The translations under genes were made by a program, and so were the position numbers. Shown here in pieces: positions 1 to 8,434 of a stretch of DNA of 18,138 nt. The notes under the pieces are model-generated. The model was not told where the DNA came from, did no database searches, and worked only from the letters and a program-made list of their open reading frames with translations. The stretch's first letter is position 1, and every line of letters begins with the position of its first letter. The DNA is from Proteiniphilum sp. UBA5267 (GTDB lineage Bacteria; Bacteroidota; Bacteroidia; Bacteroidales; Dysgonomonadaceae), in the NCBI GenBank assembly GCA_002411515.1, contig DHTF01000127.1, forward strand, positions 16,266 to 34,403. Direction: 5' to 3'.

Positions 1-2867
1 CGGGCCTTCTCTGCTACCTCTTCCTTATAGAGATCGGCAAACTCATCTTTTCGAAGCTCCTGCACGGCCTCGGTGAGAATCTTGCGGTATGTTTCATAGC
101 CCAGGTCGGCAATGAAGCCGCTCTGTTCTGCGCCCAGCAGGTTCCCTGCACCGCGGATATCAAGATCCTGCATGGCAATGTGAATGCCACTACCCAGCTC
201 TGCAAAGTTCTCAATAGCCTGCAGTCGGCGCCTTGAGTCGCTGCTGAGGGTGTAAAGAGGAGGTGCCAGCAGATAACAGAATGCCTTTCGGTTACTGCGT
301 CCTACCCTGCCACGCAGTTGATGCAGATCACTCAGTCCGAAATTCTGGGAGTCGATGACGATGATGGTATTCACGTTGGGCATGTCGATACCAGACTCAA
401 TGATGGTCGTGGCGATCAACACATCCTGCTCGTGATTCACGAAATCGGCAATCACCTCCTCCAGCTTTTTCGGATCCATCTGTCCATGTCCAACGGCAAT
501 TCGTATATCCGGTATTTCCCGTTTTATCAATGCCTCCAGCTCATAAATATTCTGGATGCGGTTATTTACAATAAAAACCTGCCCGTTGCGGCTCACTTCG
601 AAATTCACCGCATCGCGGATGATCTCCAGGTCGAAGGTATGCACCTCCGTCTGTACCGGATAGCGGTTGGGAGGTGGTGTACCAATGGTGGAGAGATCGC
701 GAGATCCCATCAGCGAGAACTGCAGCGTACGTGGAATGGGAGTGGCCGTCATGGTAAGCGTATCCACATTGATTTTGAGTTGTTTCAGTTTCTCCTTGAC
801 AGAGACTCCAAATTTTTGTTCCTCATCGATGATGAGCAGTCCCAGATCCTTGAACTGCACATCCTTACCCACCAGCCGGTGCGTCCCGATGAGGATATCG
901 ATTTTACCTTCTTTCAGCTGGCTGAGAATATCCTTCTGCTCTTTGGTGGTGCGTGCACGGCTCAGGTAATCTACCTTCACCGGGAAATTGGCCAAGCGGT
1001 CACTAAAAGTGTGATAATGTTGGGTAGCCAGCACGGTGGTCGGCACCAGTACAGCCGTTTGCTTCCCGTCGGTAGCTGCCTTGAATGCGGCTCTTACAGC
1101 TATCTCTGTTTTTCCGAAGCCTACGTCACCGCAGATCAGCCTATCCATAGGTCGCTCGCTTTGCATGTCGGTCTTTACATCGCGGGTGGCCTTTATCTGG
1201 TCGGGTGTATCCTCGTACATGAATGAAGCCTCCAGCTCTGTTTGGAGGTAACTGTCCCTGGAATAGGCAAAACCTTTCTCCTGCTGTCGTTGGGCGTAAA
1301 GCTTAATCAGGTCACGGGCGATGTCTTTGATCTTCGATTTGGTTCGTTCCTTTACCTTCTCCCATGCTCCCGAGCCCAGCTTGTTCAACTGTGGCAATTC
1401 GCCTTCACGTCCCTTGTATTTCGACACTTTGTGCAGCGCATGAATCGATACAAACACGGCATCGTTGTTCAGATAGGTGAGCTTAATCACCTCTTGCACT
1501 TTGTCGCCAATGCGCAGACGCACCAGCCCTGCAAACCGGCCCACACCATGATCCATGTGCACGACGAAGTCGCCTGGCTGCAGCTGATTCAGCTCCTTAA
1601 GTGTGAGGGCTATCTTCCCCGAGCGTGCCCTGTCGGACTTCAAGCTGTATTTATGGAAGCGGTCGAATATCTGGTGATCGGTGAAACAACAGATTTTAAG
1701 GGTCTCATCGGAAAAACCCTCGTGCAAGGTCTTGCTTACCGGTGTGAAGTCGATGGGTTCGTTGCGATCCTCGAAAATATGAAAAAGTCGTTTCTGCTGT
1801 TTTTCGCTATCACTCAAGATGAAGAGTGAATAGCCTTCGTCGAGGAAGCGATGCAGCGATTCACTCAGCATGTCAAAGTTCTTGTGATAAAGTGGCTGCA
1901 TGGAGATTTGAAAGTGGATGGCCGCATCAGGTACATCCAACATTTTGGAATCAAACCGAACCTGCTTAAATGACGCGATATTTCGCAGGAAGTTATCTTT
2001 CGAAAGAAAATGGGGCTTTACAAACTCCACATCTTTGGGGTCGATGTGAAGCTCATCCTCGTTGAGCGATTCCACCCGGCTACTTATCCAGCGTATATCC
2101 TCCAGGCCGATGATTGTTGAAGCAGGCAGTGAATCGAAAAGCGATGCCTGTTTCATGTCGTTGCGTTCAAAAGCGGGGACAATACGGATGTTGCTGAATT
2201 TCTCCTTCGAGAGCTGTGTCTCGAGATCGAAATTACGGATGGTCTCCACTTCGTCTCCAAAGAAGTCAATGCGGTAGGGATGCTCGGCAGAGAACGAAAA
2301 GACATCGAGTATGCTCCCCCTCACGGCATATTGCCCCGGCTCATAAACATAGTCCACATATTGAAAGCCATAACTATCGAGCAGCTCACTCACGAAGGAG
2401 GAATCGAGTTGTTCTCCTACGGTCACCTGCAGCGTGTTTTCCCGAAGTTGTGCACCGGATACGGTTTTTTCTGCCAACGCATCGGGATAACTTACGATGA
2501 TAAATGGGGCATCCTCACTGTGTAATTTGCTCAATGTTTCCGTGCGGAGTACCTCGTTGGCGGCATCGAGCTGCCCATATTTTGCCGCTCTTTTGTAGGC
2601 AGACGGGAAAAAGAGCACCTCTTGTGACCCCATGATCTGCGTCATATCGTGATAGAAATAACCTGCCGTTTCGGCATCATTGAGGATATAGAGATAGTGC
2701 CGGGAAAGTTTGTGGAACAGCCCCACAGAGAACATGGCACGTGACGACCCATACAAACCCGTTACCGATAAAACATGCACGTTTTCCAGTAAAGAGCCTG
2801 CCGCTGCTACATTGGGGTGCTGCTCCACCCGCAGTTGTAATCGTGTAATGTCTAATGTTTCAATCAT
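1..2867 (-). CDS. mfd: Transcription-repair coupling factor Mfd (3' end outside window)
   Basis: Mfd is a cytoplasmic DNA translocase that pushes stalled RNA polymerase off DNA lesions and recruits UvrA. Reading the minus strand gives an uninterrupted frame of 955 codons running off the left edge. An N-terminal UvrB-like region is followed by the RNA-polymerase-interacting domain (about residues 430-520, with HMDHGVGRFAGL). The SF2 translocase has Walker A GDVGFGKT at residues 580-587, DEEQ at 681-684 and motif VI RGRVGR at 852-857. The TRG region begins after that (GAGNLLGAEQSGF is visible at about 120-160). Family members in this phylum have about 1100 or more residues, so roughly 150 C-terminal residues are missing here. 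The start is fixed by an in-frame TGA directly upstream of the ATG. Long plus-strand reading frames across this region are shadows. Identification is very secure. Confidence 0.97.
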   Translation of the reverse strand, partial: MIETLDITRLQLRVEQHPNVAAAGSLLENVHVLSVTGLYGSSRAMFSVGLFHKLSRHYLYILNDAETAGYFYHDMTQIMGSQEVLFFPSAYKRAAKYGQLDAANEVLRTETLSKLHSEDAPFIIVSYPDALAEKTVSGAQLRENTLQVTVGEQLDSSFVSELLDSYGFQYVDYVYEPGQYAVRGSILDVFSFSAEHPYRIDFFGDEVETIRNFDLETQLSKEKFSNIRIVPAFERNDMKQASLFDSLPASTIIGLEDIRWISSRVESLNEDELHIDPKDVEFVKPHFLSKDNFLRNIASFKQVRFDSKMLDVPDAAIHFQISMQPLYHKNFDMLSESLHRFLDEGYSLFILSDSEKQQKRLFHIFEDRNEPIDFTPVSKTLHEGFSDETLKICCFTDHQIFDRFHKYSLKSDRARSGKIALTLKELNQLQPGDFVVHMDHGVGRFAGLVRLRIGDKVQEVIKLTYLNNDAVFVSIHALHKVSKYKGREGELPQLNKLGSGAWEKVKERTKSKIKDIARDLIKLYAQRQQEKGFAYSRDSYLQTELEASFMYEDTPDQIKATRDVKTDMQSERPMDRLICGDVGFGKTEIAVRAAFKAATDGKQTAVLVPTTVLATQHYHTFSDRLANFPVKVDYLSRARTTKEQKDILSQLKEGKIDILIGTHRLVGKDVQFKDLGLLIIDEEQKFGVSVKEKLKQLKINVDTLTMTATPIPRTLQFSLMGSRDLSTIGTPPPNRYPVQTEVHTFDLEIIRDAVNFEVSRNGQVFIVNNRIQNIYELEALIKREIPDIRIAVGHGQMDPKKLEEVIADFVNHEQDVLIATTIIESGIDMPNVNTIIVIDSQNFGLSDLHQLRGRVGRSNRKAFCYLLAPPLYTLSSDSRRRLQAIENFAELGSGIHIAMQDLDIRGAGNLLGAEQSGFIADLGYETYRKILTEAVQELRKDEFADLYKEEVAEKA

Positions 2868-2878
2868 TCAGATGAAAG

Positions 2879-2912
2879 TGCAAAGGTAATCAACTTTCCT
2901 GTTAACTCTCAA
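2879..2912 (-). promoter_or_regulatory. Predicted mfd promoter
   Basis: On the minus strand a TACCTTTG element (2888-2881) matches the Bacteroidetes -7 consensus TAnnTTTG. A TTG (2912-2910) lies 21 nt upstream as a -33 element. Transcription would start around 2874-2876, leaving only about 7-9 nt before the mfd ATG at 2867. Confidence 0.6.
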
Positions 2913-2927
2913 CTTGCCTGAATTTTT

Positions 2928-2939
2928 ATTACCTTTGCA
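2928..2939 (+). promoter_or_regulatory. Predicted -7 element of glycogen synthase promoter
   Basis: TACCTTTG at 2930-2937 matches TAnnTTTG and lies 28 nt upstream of the synthase ATG. No good -33 TTG is seen at the expected distance; the nearest TTG (2914-2916) is only 13 nt upstream, so this may be a weaker or assisted promoter. Confidence 0.55.
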
Positions 2940-2965
2940 TCGTTTGAGAAAGTAATAATAGATTT

Positions 2966-4660
2966 ATGGAAATAGATTCCAGGTATACCCCTGCCTATAT
3001 CTTCGAATCCAGCTGGGAGGTATGCAATAAAGTAGGAGGTATTTACACCGTACTCTCTACCCGTGCCCGTTCACTTCAAAAGATATATAAAGACAGGATT
3101 TTTTTTATAGGCCCCGATATATGGAAAGCTGCAGAAAGCCCATGGTTTGAGGAAGATCGAAGTCTCTATGCTTCGTGGTGCGATTACGCCTATCAGAGTC
3201 AGCATCTGGAAATTCGTGCAGGTCGCTGGGATGTGCCGGGAAAGCCGATTGTTTTTCTGGTGAAGTTCGATCAATTTCTGGATAGGCAAAATGACATATT
3301 TGCAAGGATGTGGGCTGATTATGACGTAGACTCCCTGCTCGCTTACGGTGATTATTTCGAATCGACCCTTTTCGCCTATGCTACCGGCCTGCTGATCGAG
3401 AGTTTTTACCGTTTCCACCATCTGGAATCGGATAACGTGATTGCTCACTTTAATGAGTGGATGCTGGGAGCAGGTGCACTCTACATCAAAAAATACGTTC
3501 CCAAAATTGCGACGCTGTTTACCACACATGCCACCTCCATCGGGCGTTCTATTGCCGGCAACAACATGCCTCTCTACGATCATTTGAAAGAGTATAACGG
3601 CGATCAAATGGCACGCCAGTTGAACATGGTCGCCAAGCATTCCATCGAGAAGGCGGCTGCCCGCAATGTAGACTGTTTCACTACTGTCAGTGAGATCACC
3701 GCCCATGAGTGCAGTCAGTTTCTGAAGCGCCAGCCCGAAGTAGTCACCCCCAATGGTTTTGAGAAAGGCTTTATTCCGAAAGGTAATGCCTACAAGCAGG
3801 GACACAAGAAAGCCCGGAAGATATTGCTTGATGTAGCGGAAAAAACCGTCGGCTATGCGCTAAATCGCGACGCGGTGTTGATAGGCATCAGCGGTCGCTA
3901 CGAATACAAGAACAAAGGAATCGACGTGTTCATCGAGGCCATGCATCATCTGCGCACGATGCCAGAGTTGACAAAAGATGTGATTGCCTTCATCATGGTT
4001 CCCGGCTGGATCAGCGGTCCCCGCAAAGATCTGCAGGCTCTGCTCTCGGAGAACGCCCCGGCTGCAACGAAAGAAGGGCACGGAGGCTCCCCCTTCCTTA
4101 CGCACGATCTGGTGGATCCACAGCATGACATGGTCATGAAGCAACTTCAACATTTGGGCTTTAACAACTCGAAAGAAAACAGCGTAAAGATCATTTTCGT
4201 GCCTTCTTATTTAAACGGTGACGATGGCATTTTCAATCTGCCCTACTACGATCTGCTGATTGGACTCGATCTGTCTGTATTTCCTTCCTATTACGAGCCT
4301 TGGGGGTATACACCCCATGAGAGTGTAGCTTTTGCTATTCCCACCATCACCACCTCCCTCTCGGGATTTGGGTCATGGGCTAAGAAAGAAGGTGAACACA
4401 AAGGATTGGAGGATGGTGTGGAAGTGATTTACCGCAATGACCACAATCAGGCAGCTGTAGCGGAAGAGATCGCATCTGTCATTCACGACTTCACCTTAAT
4501 GAGTGTGGAACAGGTCAAGCTGCTGAAAGAGGCGGCAGCCAGTTTATCAGATCGGGCCGACTGGTCACATTTCATTGTATTTTATCAGGAAGCCTATCGG
4601 AAAGCTTTGCATAATTCCTTCATCAGATTATCGAAGCAACATAAACTTAATGCGGACTAA
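2966..4660 (+). CDS. Glycogen synthase, eukaryote-type (GT3 family)
   Basis: This cytoplasmic glycosyltransferase extends alpha-1,4-glucan chains from a nucleotide-sugar donor; GT3 enzymes characteristically use UDP-glucose, unlike the ADP-glucose enzymes of classical bacterial GlgA (GT5). The N-terminal WEVCNKVGGIYTVL (residues 17-30) and the C-terminal PSYYEPWGYTPHE are near copies of animal and yeast glycogen synthase. The latter supplies the retaining E-x7-E pair, E444 and E452, followed by SLSGFGSW. At 564 aa it is shorter than the animal enzymes (about 700-740 aa), lacking their phosphorylated tails. The region aligning with the eukaryotic arginine cluster (about 513-523) carries no arginines. 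The start has an A-rich leader and is the first ATG after the predicted promoter. The phosphorylase gene follows after 102 bp. The family call is confident; donor specificity is inferred from family. Confidence 0.93.
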   Translation: MEIDSRYTPAYIFESSWEVCNKVGGIYTVLSTRARSLQKIYKDRIFFIGPDIWKAAESPWFEEDRSLYASWCDYAYQSQHLEIRAGRWDVPGKPIVFLVKFDQFLDRQNDIFARMWADYDVDSLLAYGDYFESTLFAYATGLLIESFYRFHHLESDNVIAHFNEWMLGAGALYIKKYVPKIATLFTTHATSIGRSIAGNNMPLYDHLKEYNGDQMARQLNMVAKHSIEKAAARNVDCFTTVSEITAHECSQFLKRQPEVVTPNGFEKGFIPKGNAYKQGHKKARKILLDVAEKTVGYALNRDAVLIGISGRYEYKNKGIDVFIEAMHHLRTMPELTKDVIAFIMVPGWISGPRKDLQALLSENAPAATKEGHGGSPFLTHDLVDPQHDMVMKQLQHLGFNNSKENSVKIIFVPSYLNGDDGIFNLPYYDLLIGLDLSVFPSYYEPWGYTPHESVAFAIPTITTSLSGFGSWAKKEGEHKGLEDGVEVIYRNDHNQAAVAEEIASVIHDFTLMSVEQVKLLKEAAASLSDRADWSHFIVFYQEAYRKALHNSFIRLSKQHKLNAD

Positions 4661-4762
4661 GATTGTTATATTGGTTGTGAAAGGAAATATTAGTCTCACA
4701 GCATCAACGAAATAAACGTTGTTTTACGCGTTATCAACATCAAAAAAAACAAACAGAACAAT

Positions 4763-7327
4763 ATGATCATTAAATCGAGTTATTCCAATGCACCCATCTG
4801 GAAAGATATACATGTACATGCGGAACTGCCTGCTCAGTTGCGGCCATTGGATGAAATCACCCATAACCTATGGTGGGTATGGAATGAGGAGGTGAAGGCC
4901 ATCTTCGAGACCCTCGATCCTGAAGAGTGGGAGGTGAGTGGAAAAAACCCGGTGGTAATGTTACAGAATCTGCAATCCGACATCACCGAGAATGTAGTAA
5001 AAAACACTGATTTGATGCAACGTATCCAGCTGGTGTACGAGAAATTCAAACAGTACATGGCCGTTCCGCACAACAGTGAGCGCCCCAGTGTTGCCTATTT
5101 CAGCATGGAGTACGGGCTCACTCACGTGTTGAAAATCTACTCGGGAGGTCTAGGTATTCTTGCGGGAGACTATCTCAAAGAAGCAAGTGACAGCAACGTA
5201 GATATGACTGCAGTAGGTTTTCTATACCGCTATGGTTACTTTACCCAAACGCTCTCGGTGGATGGTCAGCAAATAGCCAATTATGAAGCGCAGAATTTCG
5301 GGAGCCTACCCATCTCCCAGGTGTTGAATGACGATGGTACGCCCATGTTACTGGAGGTACCCTTTCACGACAGAATGGTTTATTCCAACATCTGGAAGGT
5401 AGCTGTCGGGCGCATCAATCTCTACCTGATGGATACCGATATAGAGAAGAACAGTGAATTCGATCGTTCCATCACGCACCAGCTGTATGGTGGTGACTGG
5501 GAAAACCGGATGAAGCAGGAATATCTTTTGGGGATTGGCGGGATACTACTGTTGAATAAACTGGGTATCAAAAAAGATGTGTATCACATGAATGAGGGCC
5601 ATGCCGCCTTCATCAACGTGCAACGGTTGCATGACTACATGACGGAAGAAAAACTGTCTTTTCGGGAAGCAATGGAAGTGGTACGTGCTTCATCGCTCTA
5701 CACGGTTCACACTCCTGTACCGGCGGGTCACGACTACTTCGATGAGCCACTCATTGCAAAATACATGACCCCTCTTATTGAGCGCATGGAAATACCCTGG
5801 CAGCAGTTTATGGATATGGGACGTGCCAACCCCGGCACCCACGAGAAATTCTCCATGAGCGTGTTCGCGCTCAATACAGCTCAGGAGACCAATGGTGTGA
5901 GCAAGCTGCATGGTACAGTTTCCCAAAAGATGTTTCAACCCATCTGGAAAGGATATTTCCCCGAAGAGTTACACGTGGGTTATGTCACCAATGGCGTGCA
6001 TCTGCCCAGCTGGGCCACTTCATCGGTAAAAGCATTGTACGAGAAATTTTTTGGAGATAATTTCTACGATGACCAGTCGAACAGCGAAATTTGGGAACGC
6101 ATTTACAACGTGAGCGACGATGAACTGTGGGCGCTGCGCATGCATCTGAAGAAGAAACTGGTCGATTACATTCAGGTAGAGTTTAAAGAAGGCTGGTTGA
6201 AGAACCAGGCAGACCCGTCGCGCATTATGACAATGCTGGAAGAGGTAAATCCGAATGCACTACTGATTGGATTCTCTAGAAGATTTGCTACTTATAAGCG
6301 GGCCCATCTTCTCTTCACCGACTTGGAGAGGCTTTCCCGAATTGTGAACAACCCGAAAAATCCTGTACAGTTCATCTTCGCCGGGAAGGCGCATCCAGCC
6401 GATGGCGGGGGCCAGGGATTAATCAAGCAGATCGTGGAGATCTCCCGTCGTCCCGAGTTTCTGGGGAAGATCATCTTCCTGGAGAATTACGACATGCGGT
6501 TGGCTAAGCGGTTGGTATCAGGTGTGGATATCTGGCTCAACACGCCCACCCGTGCACAGGAGGCATCTGGCACCTCGGGAGAGAAGGCTGAAATGAATGG
6601 AGTATTGAATCTCTCTGTGCTCGACGGATGGTGGTATGAAGGATACCGTGAAGGCGCAGGATGGGCGCTGACCGAAAAAAAGACTTATGACAATCAGGCT
6701 TTTCAGGATGAGTTAGATGCATCCACCATCTATTCGATGCTCGAGAACGAAATCATCCCGCTCTACTATGCCCATAATAGCAACGGTTATTCGGTTGAGT
6801 GGGTGCAATACATCAAGAAGTCGATGGCCGAGATTGCACCCCACTTCACCACCAAGCGGATGATGGACGATTACTTTGCACGGTTCTACAACAAGCTGGC
6901 CAAACGCTCGGCGCTGTTACATGAAAACAATTACGAGAAAGCAAGAGAGATTGTGCAATGGAAAGAAGATACTGCCGCCAAATGGGACCGCTTTGAGGTG
7001 GTGAAGCTGGAATTCAATCCCAATCAAAAAATGGATTACAATGCATCCAACAGGGAAGTTTACGGGAGCGTGGTGATCGACCGCAAAGATATGCTGTGTG
7101 ACCTTTCCGTGGAATGTGTGGTGGTAGATCTGGTTCCCCCCGACCAGCAACCGGTGTTTGTAGAGTCTTACCAATTTGATCTGGTGAAGACTGAAGGCTC
7201 ACTGCTCTATTTCGAGACGCGCAAAGCATTGAACGATCCCGGGAATCATCAGTATGGTCTACGTGTGTATCCCCTTAACCCTGATCTGCCACACCGCATG
7301 GATTTTGCTTATATGCGATGGATTTAG
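4763..7327 (+). CDS. glgP: Alpha-glucan phosphorylase (GT35)
   Basis: This enzyme removes terminal glucose from glycogen or maltodextrin with phosphate, giving glucose-1-phosphate, using pyridoxal phosphate. The N-terminal domain has HNLWWVWN (34-41), as in the DUF3417 region of the non-classical phosphorylase branch. AYFSMEYGL at 111-119 and NEGHAAF around 277-283 are family landmarks. The PLP-binding region is EASGTSGEKAEMNG, with the cofactor lysine expected at K608; the residue before it is Glu where Met is common. The approximately 100 C-terminal residues are a strand-rich extension after the catalytic part. Length is 854 aa. It follows the glycogen synthase in the same direction across a 102-bp gap in which I find no TAnnTTTG promoter, so the two are probably cotranscribed, making and mobilising the same polymer. 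A terminator follows 25 bp after the stop. Confidence 0.93.
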   Translation: MIIKSSYSNAPIWKDIHVHAELPAQLRPLDEITHNLWWVWNEEVKAIFETLDPEEWEVSGKNPVVMLQNLQSDITENVVKNTDLMQRIQLVYEKFKQYMAVPHNSERPSVAYFSMEYGLTHVLKIYSGGLGILAGDYLKEASDSNVDMTAVGFLYRYGYFTQTLSVDGQQIANYEAQNFGSLPISQVLNDDGTPMLLEVPFHDRMVYSNIWKVAVGRINLYLMDTDIEKNSEFDRSITHQLYGGDWENRMKQEYLLGIGGILLLNKLGIKKDVYHMNEGHAAFINVQRLHDYMTEEKLSFREAMEVVRASSLYTVHTPVPAGHDYFDEPLIAKYMTPLIERMEIPWQQFMDMGRANPGTHEKFSMSVFALNTAQETNGVSKLHGTVSQKMFQPIWKGYFPEELHVGYVTNGVHLPSWATSSVKALYEKFFGDNFYDDQSNSEIWERIYNVSDDELWALRMHLKKKLVDYIQVEFKEGWLKNQADPSRIMTMLEEVNPNALLIGFSRRFATYKRAHLLFTDLERLSRIVNNPKNPVQFIFAGKAHPADGGGQGLIKQIVEISRRPEFLGKIIFLENYDMRLAKRLVSGVDIWLNTPTRAQEASGTSGEKAEMNGVLNLSVLDGWWYEGYREGAGWALTEKKTYDNQAFQDELDASTIYSMLENEIIPLYYAHNSNGYSVEWVQYIKKSMAEIAPHFTTKRMMDDYFARFYNKLAKRSALLHENNYEKAREIVQWKEDTAAKWDRFEVVKLEFNPNQKMDYNASNREVYGSVVIDRKDMLCDLSVECVVVDLVPPDQQPVFVESYQFDLVKTEGSLLYFETRKALNDPGNHQYGLRVYPLNPDLPHRMDFAYMRWI

Positions 7328-7352
7328 AATAAGTGTCTCATACAGCACAAAA

Positions 7353-7378
7353 AAAGCGCCTCCTCCCGGGGGCGCTTT
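7353..7378. terminator. Bidirectional intrinsic terminator between convergent genes
   Basis: AAAGCGCC (7353-7360) pairs with GGCGCTTT (7371-7378). The stem can be extended inward by TCC/GGG to 11 bp with a 4-nt loop. On the minus strand the hairpin runs into seven T (opposite 7349-7355), a textbook terminator for the AraC-type gene. On the plus strand the tail is TTTCCTGTTT, adequate for the phosphorylase transcript. A smaller second hairpin, CCTGTT/AACAGG, lies at 7379-7395. Confidence 0.88.
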
Positions 7379-7453
7379 CCTGTTTCACCAACAGGTGTTA
7401 TAGGATTGTTTTATAAAGATTGTGTTGACATACTTGTCTGTAAAAAGGTAGAG

Positions 7454-7936
7454 TCAGATAACGCTCGATAGCCTGTTTTTAAGTGGTGAAACACCATACC
7501 GTTTGCTGTACGCATTTACCAGATGCGACACATTTTTAAACTCATACATTCTCGCAATTTCAGTGATGGTCAGATCGGAATTGAGCACCAGCGACTGTAT
7601 CTCTTCCATTTTATGGTCGAGCATCCATTGGTAGGGTGTCTCTCCGAAGCTTTTCTTGAAGTGGCGAGTGAAGGTTCTCACACAATCGTAGCAGCATAAC
7701 CGGGCGAGTTCATTTACATTTCTCGCCGCCATAAAATTTCTCAACACGTTGTCCTCAAACTTTTTCGATTTGGAGGCACGTGGAATCAATCTTACCAGTA
7801 CGATCTCTTTTTCGGGTGAAGGTGCCACCTTACTTTTTAGTCCATCAGAGAAGGTGAAGGTACACGACTCCACATCAGTGAGCAGGTATTTCCGAATCTG
7901 CTCCTGTTTGTTTTCATTTCTGTTAGCGATGGCCAT
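7454..7936 (-). CDS. Short AraC-family transcriptional regulator
   Basis: This 160-aa DNA-binding protein ends in an AraC/XylS double helix-turn-helix. The first HTH (about 73-101) includes NELARLCCYDCVRTFTRHF followed by KKSFGETP. The second (about 121-151) includes TITEIARMYEFKNVSHLV and ends in YGVSP, the usual family pattern. The N-terminal 70 residues are too short for a cupin-type ligand-binding domain and resemble nothing I recognise, so signal sensing, if any, is unexplained. Cysteines C81, C82 and C85 cluster in the first HTH. The ATG lies inside the end of the upstream DUF3244-like gene (14-nt overlap), preceded by GGAAAA as a weak ribosome-binding site, implying translational coupling. 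Its target is unknown; its own operon or the neighbouring transporter operon are candidates. Confidence 0.85.
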   Translation of the reverse strand: MAIANRNENKQEQIRKYLLTDVESCTFTFSDGLKSKVAPSPEKEIVLVRLIPRASKSKKFEDNVLRNFMAARNVNELARLCCYDCVRTFTRHFKKSFGETPYQWMLDHKMEEIQSLVLNSDLTITEIARMYEFKNVSHLVNAYSKRYGVSPLKNRLSSVI

Positions 7937-8351
7937 TTTTTCCTTTTTTTAATGTTCCTGTAAATATTTCGTTACCCAAGGTTATACGGATGGTATAATC
8001 ACCAGCCGGAAGTCCATTCAGCGGGATGGCTTCAAAACCCATATCATATACTTCGAAAAAGCTTTGCTTTGCTCCTCTTCTGCCAATAATTTCAACCAAT
8101 GCACTACCACGGTAGTTCTGTACCATGATGGTGACTACGTTCCTGTAATTGTATGCTTCTACCACTGGCTCCATAGTAACAGCCTGCATGCTGAACATCC
8201 GGCTGGTGCTGGCCACGCGGGTGGTGCCACCTTCACGGCTTAATTCAATTTTATCTTCCAAGTCATCTTTCACCTCGTTGCGAACGGTGGATGCGTAAAT
8301 AAAAGTACTACACAGGGTAATCAGCAATAATGAGAAAATCGTTCTTTTCAT
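7923..8351 (-). CDS. Small secreted DUF3244-like protein
   Basis: A 142-aa protein with a clear signal peptide (MKRTIFSLLLITLCSTFIYA, cleavage near residue 20) and no lipobox. The mature part begins with a charged segment, then a strand-rich domain with the pattern VVEAYNYRNVVTIMVQNYRG, GLPAGDYTIRI and GTLKKG at the C-terminus. This resembles the small beta-sandwich secreted proteins annotated DUF3244 in Bacteroides; the resemblance is from memory of the family pattern, not a search. Function is unknown. I chose the ATG at 8351 because it begins the signal peptide directly and follows an A-rich stretch; an in-frame ATG at 8375 would add eight residues. The stop overlaps the start of the AraC-type gene, so both are read from one mRNA. 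Confidence 0.7.
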   Translation of the reverse strand: MKRTIFSLLLITLCSTFIYASTVRNEVKDDLEDKIELSREGGTTRVASTSRMFSMQAVTMEPVVEAYNYRNVVTIMVQNYRGSALVEIIGRRGAKQSFFEVYDMGFEAIPLNGLPAGDYTIRITLGNEIFTGTLKKGKNGHR

Positions 8352-8398
8352 TTTTTTTACTTTTACAAAATTCATTGAAAAATCAAAACAACCACTTC

Positions 8399-8427
8399 AA
8401 TATATGAAACGTTTCGTTTTATATATT
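8399..8427 (-). promoter_or_regulatory. 5'-terminal hairpin or operator ahead of the DUF3244/AraC operon
   Basis: Arms 8399-8411 and 8415-8427 are complementary at 12 of 13 positions (the exception is 8406/8420, a G-T opposition in plus-strand sense and A-C in the transcript) around a 3-nt loop. The centre GAAACGTTTC (8406-8415) is itself a perfect palindrome. The predicted transcription start lies at about 8428-8430, so the mRNA would begin with this hairpin. It could equally be a protein-binding operator at the start site. Confidence 0.6.
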
Positions 8428-8434
8428 TCAGACA

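Larger units (their letters stand above)
2879..2939. repeat. 12-bp perfect inverted repeat formed by the two divergent promoters
   Basis: TGCAAAGGTAAT at 2879-2890 is the exact reverse complement of ATTACCTTTGCA at 2928-2939, with 37 bp between. Each arm contains the -7 element of one of the divergent genes and two to four bases beyond it on each side. The arms do not extend beyond 12 bp. Confidence 0.75.

Noticed and set aside
318..2525. Several plus-strand reading frames of 70-300 codons
   Set aside because: They lie opposite the mfd frame, whose translation shows all the family motifs, and their own translations show no recognisable domain.
4661..4762. Possible promoter or hairpin in the gap between synthase and phosphorylase
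   Set aside because: No TAnnTTTG element is found, and the dyads (TGTGA/TCACA at 4676-4700, AACG/CGTT at 4715-4732) are short with long loops.
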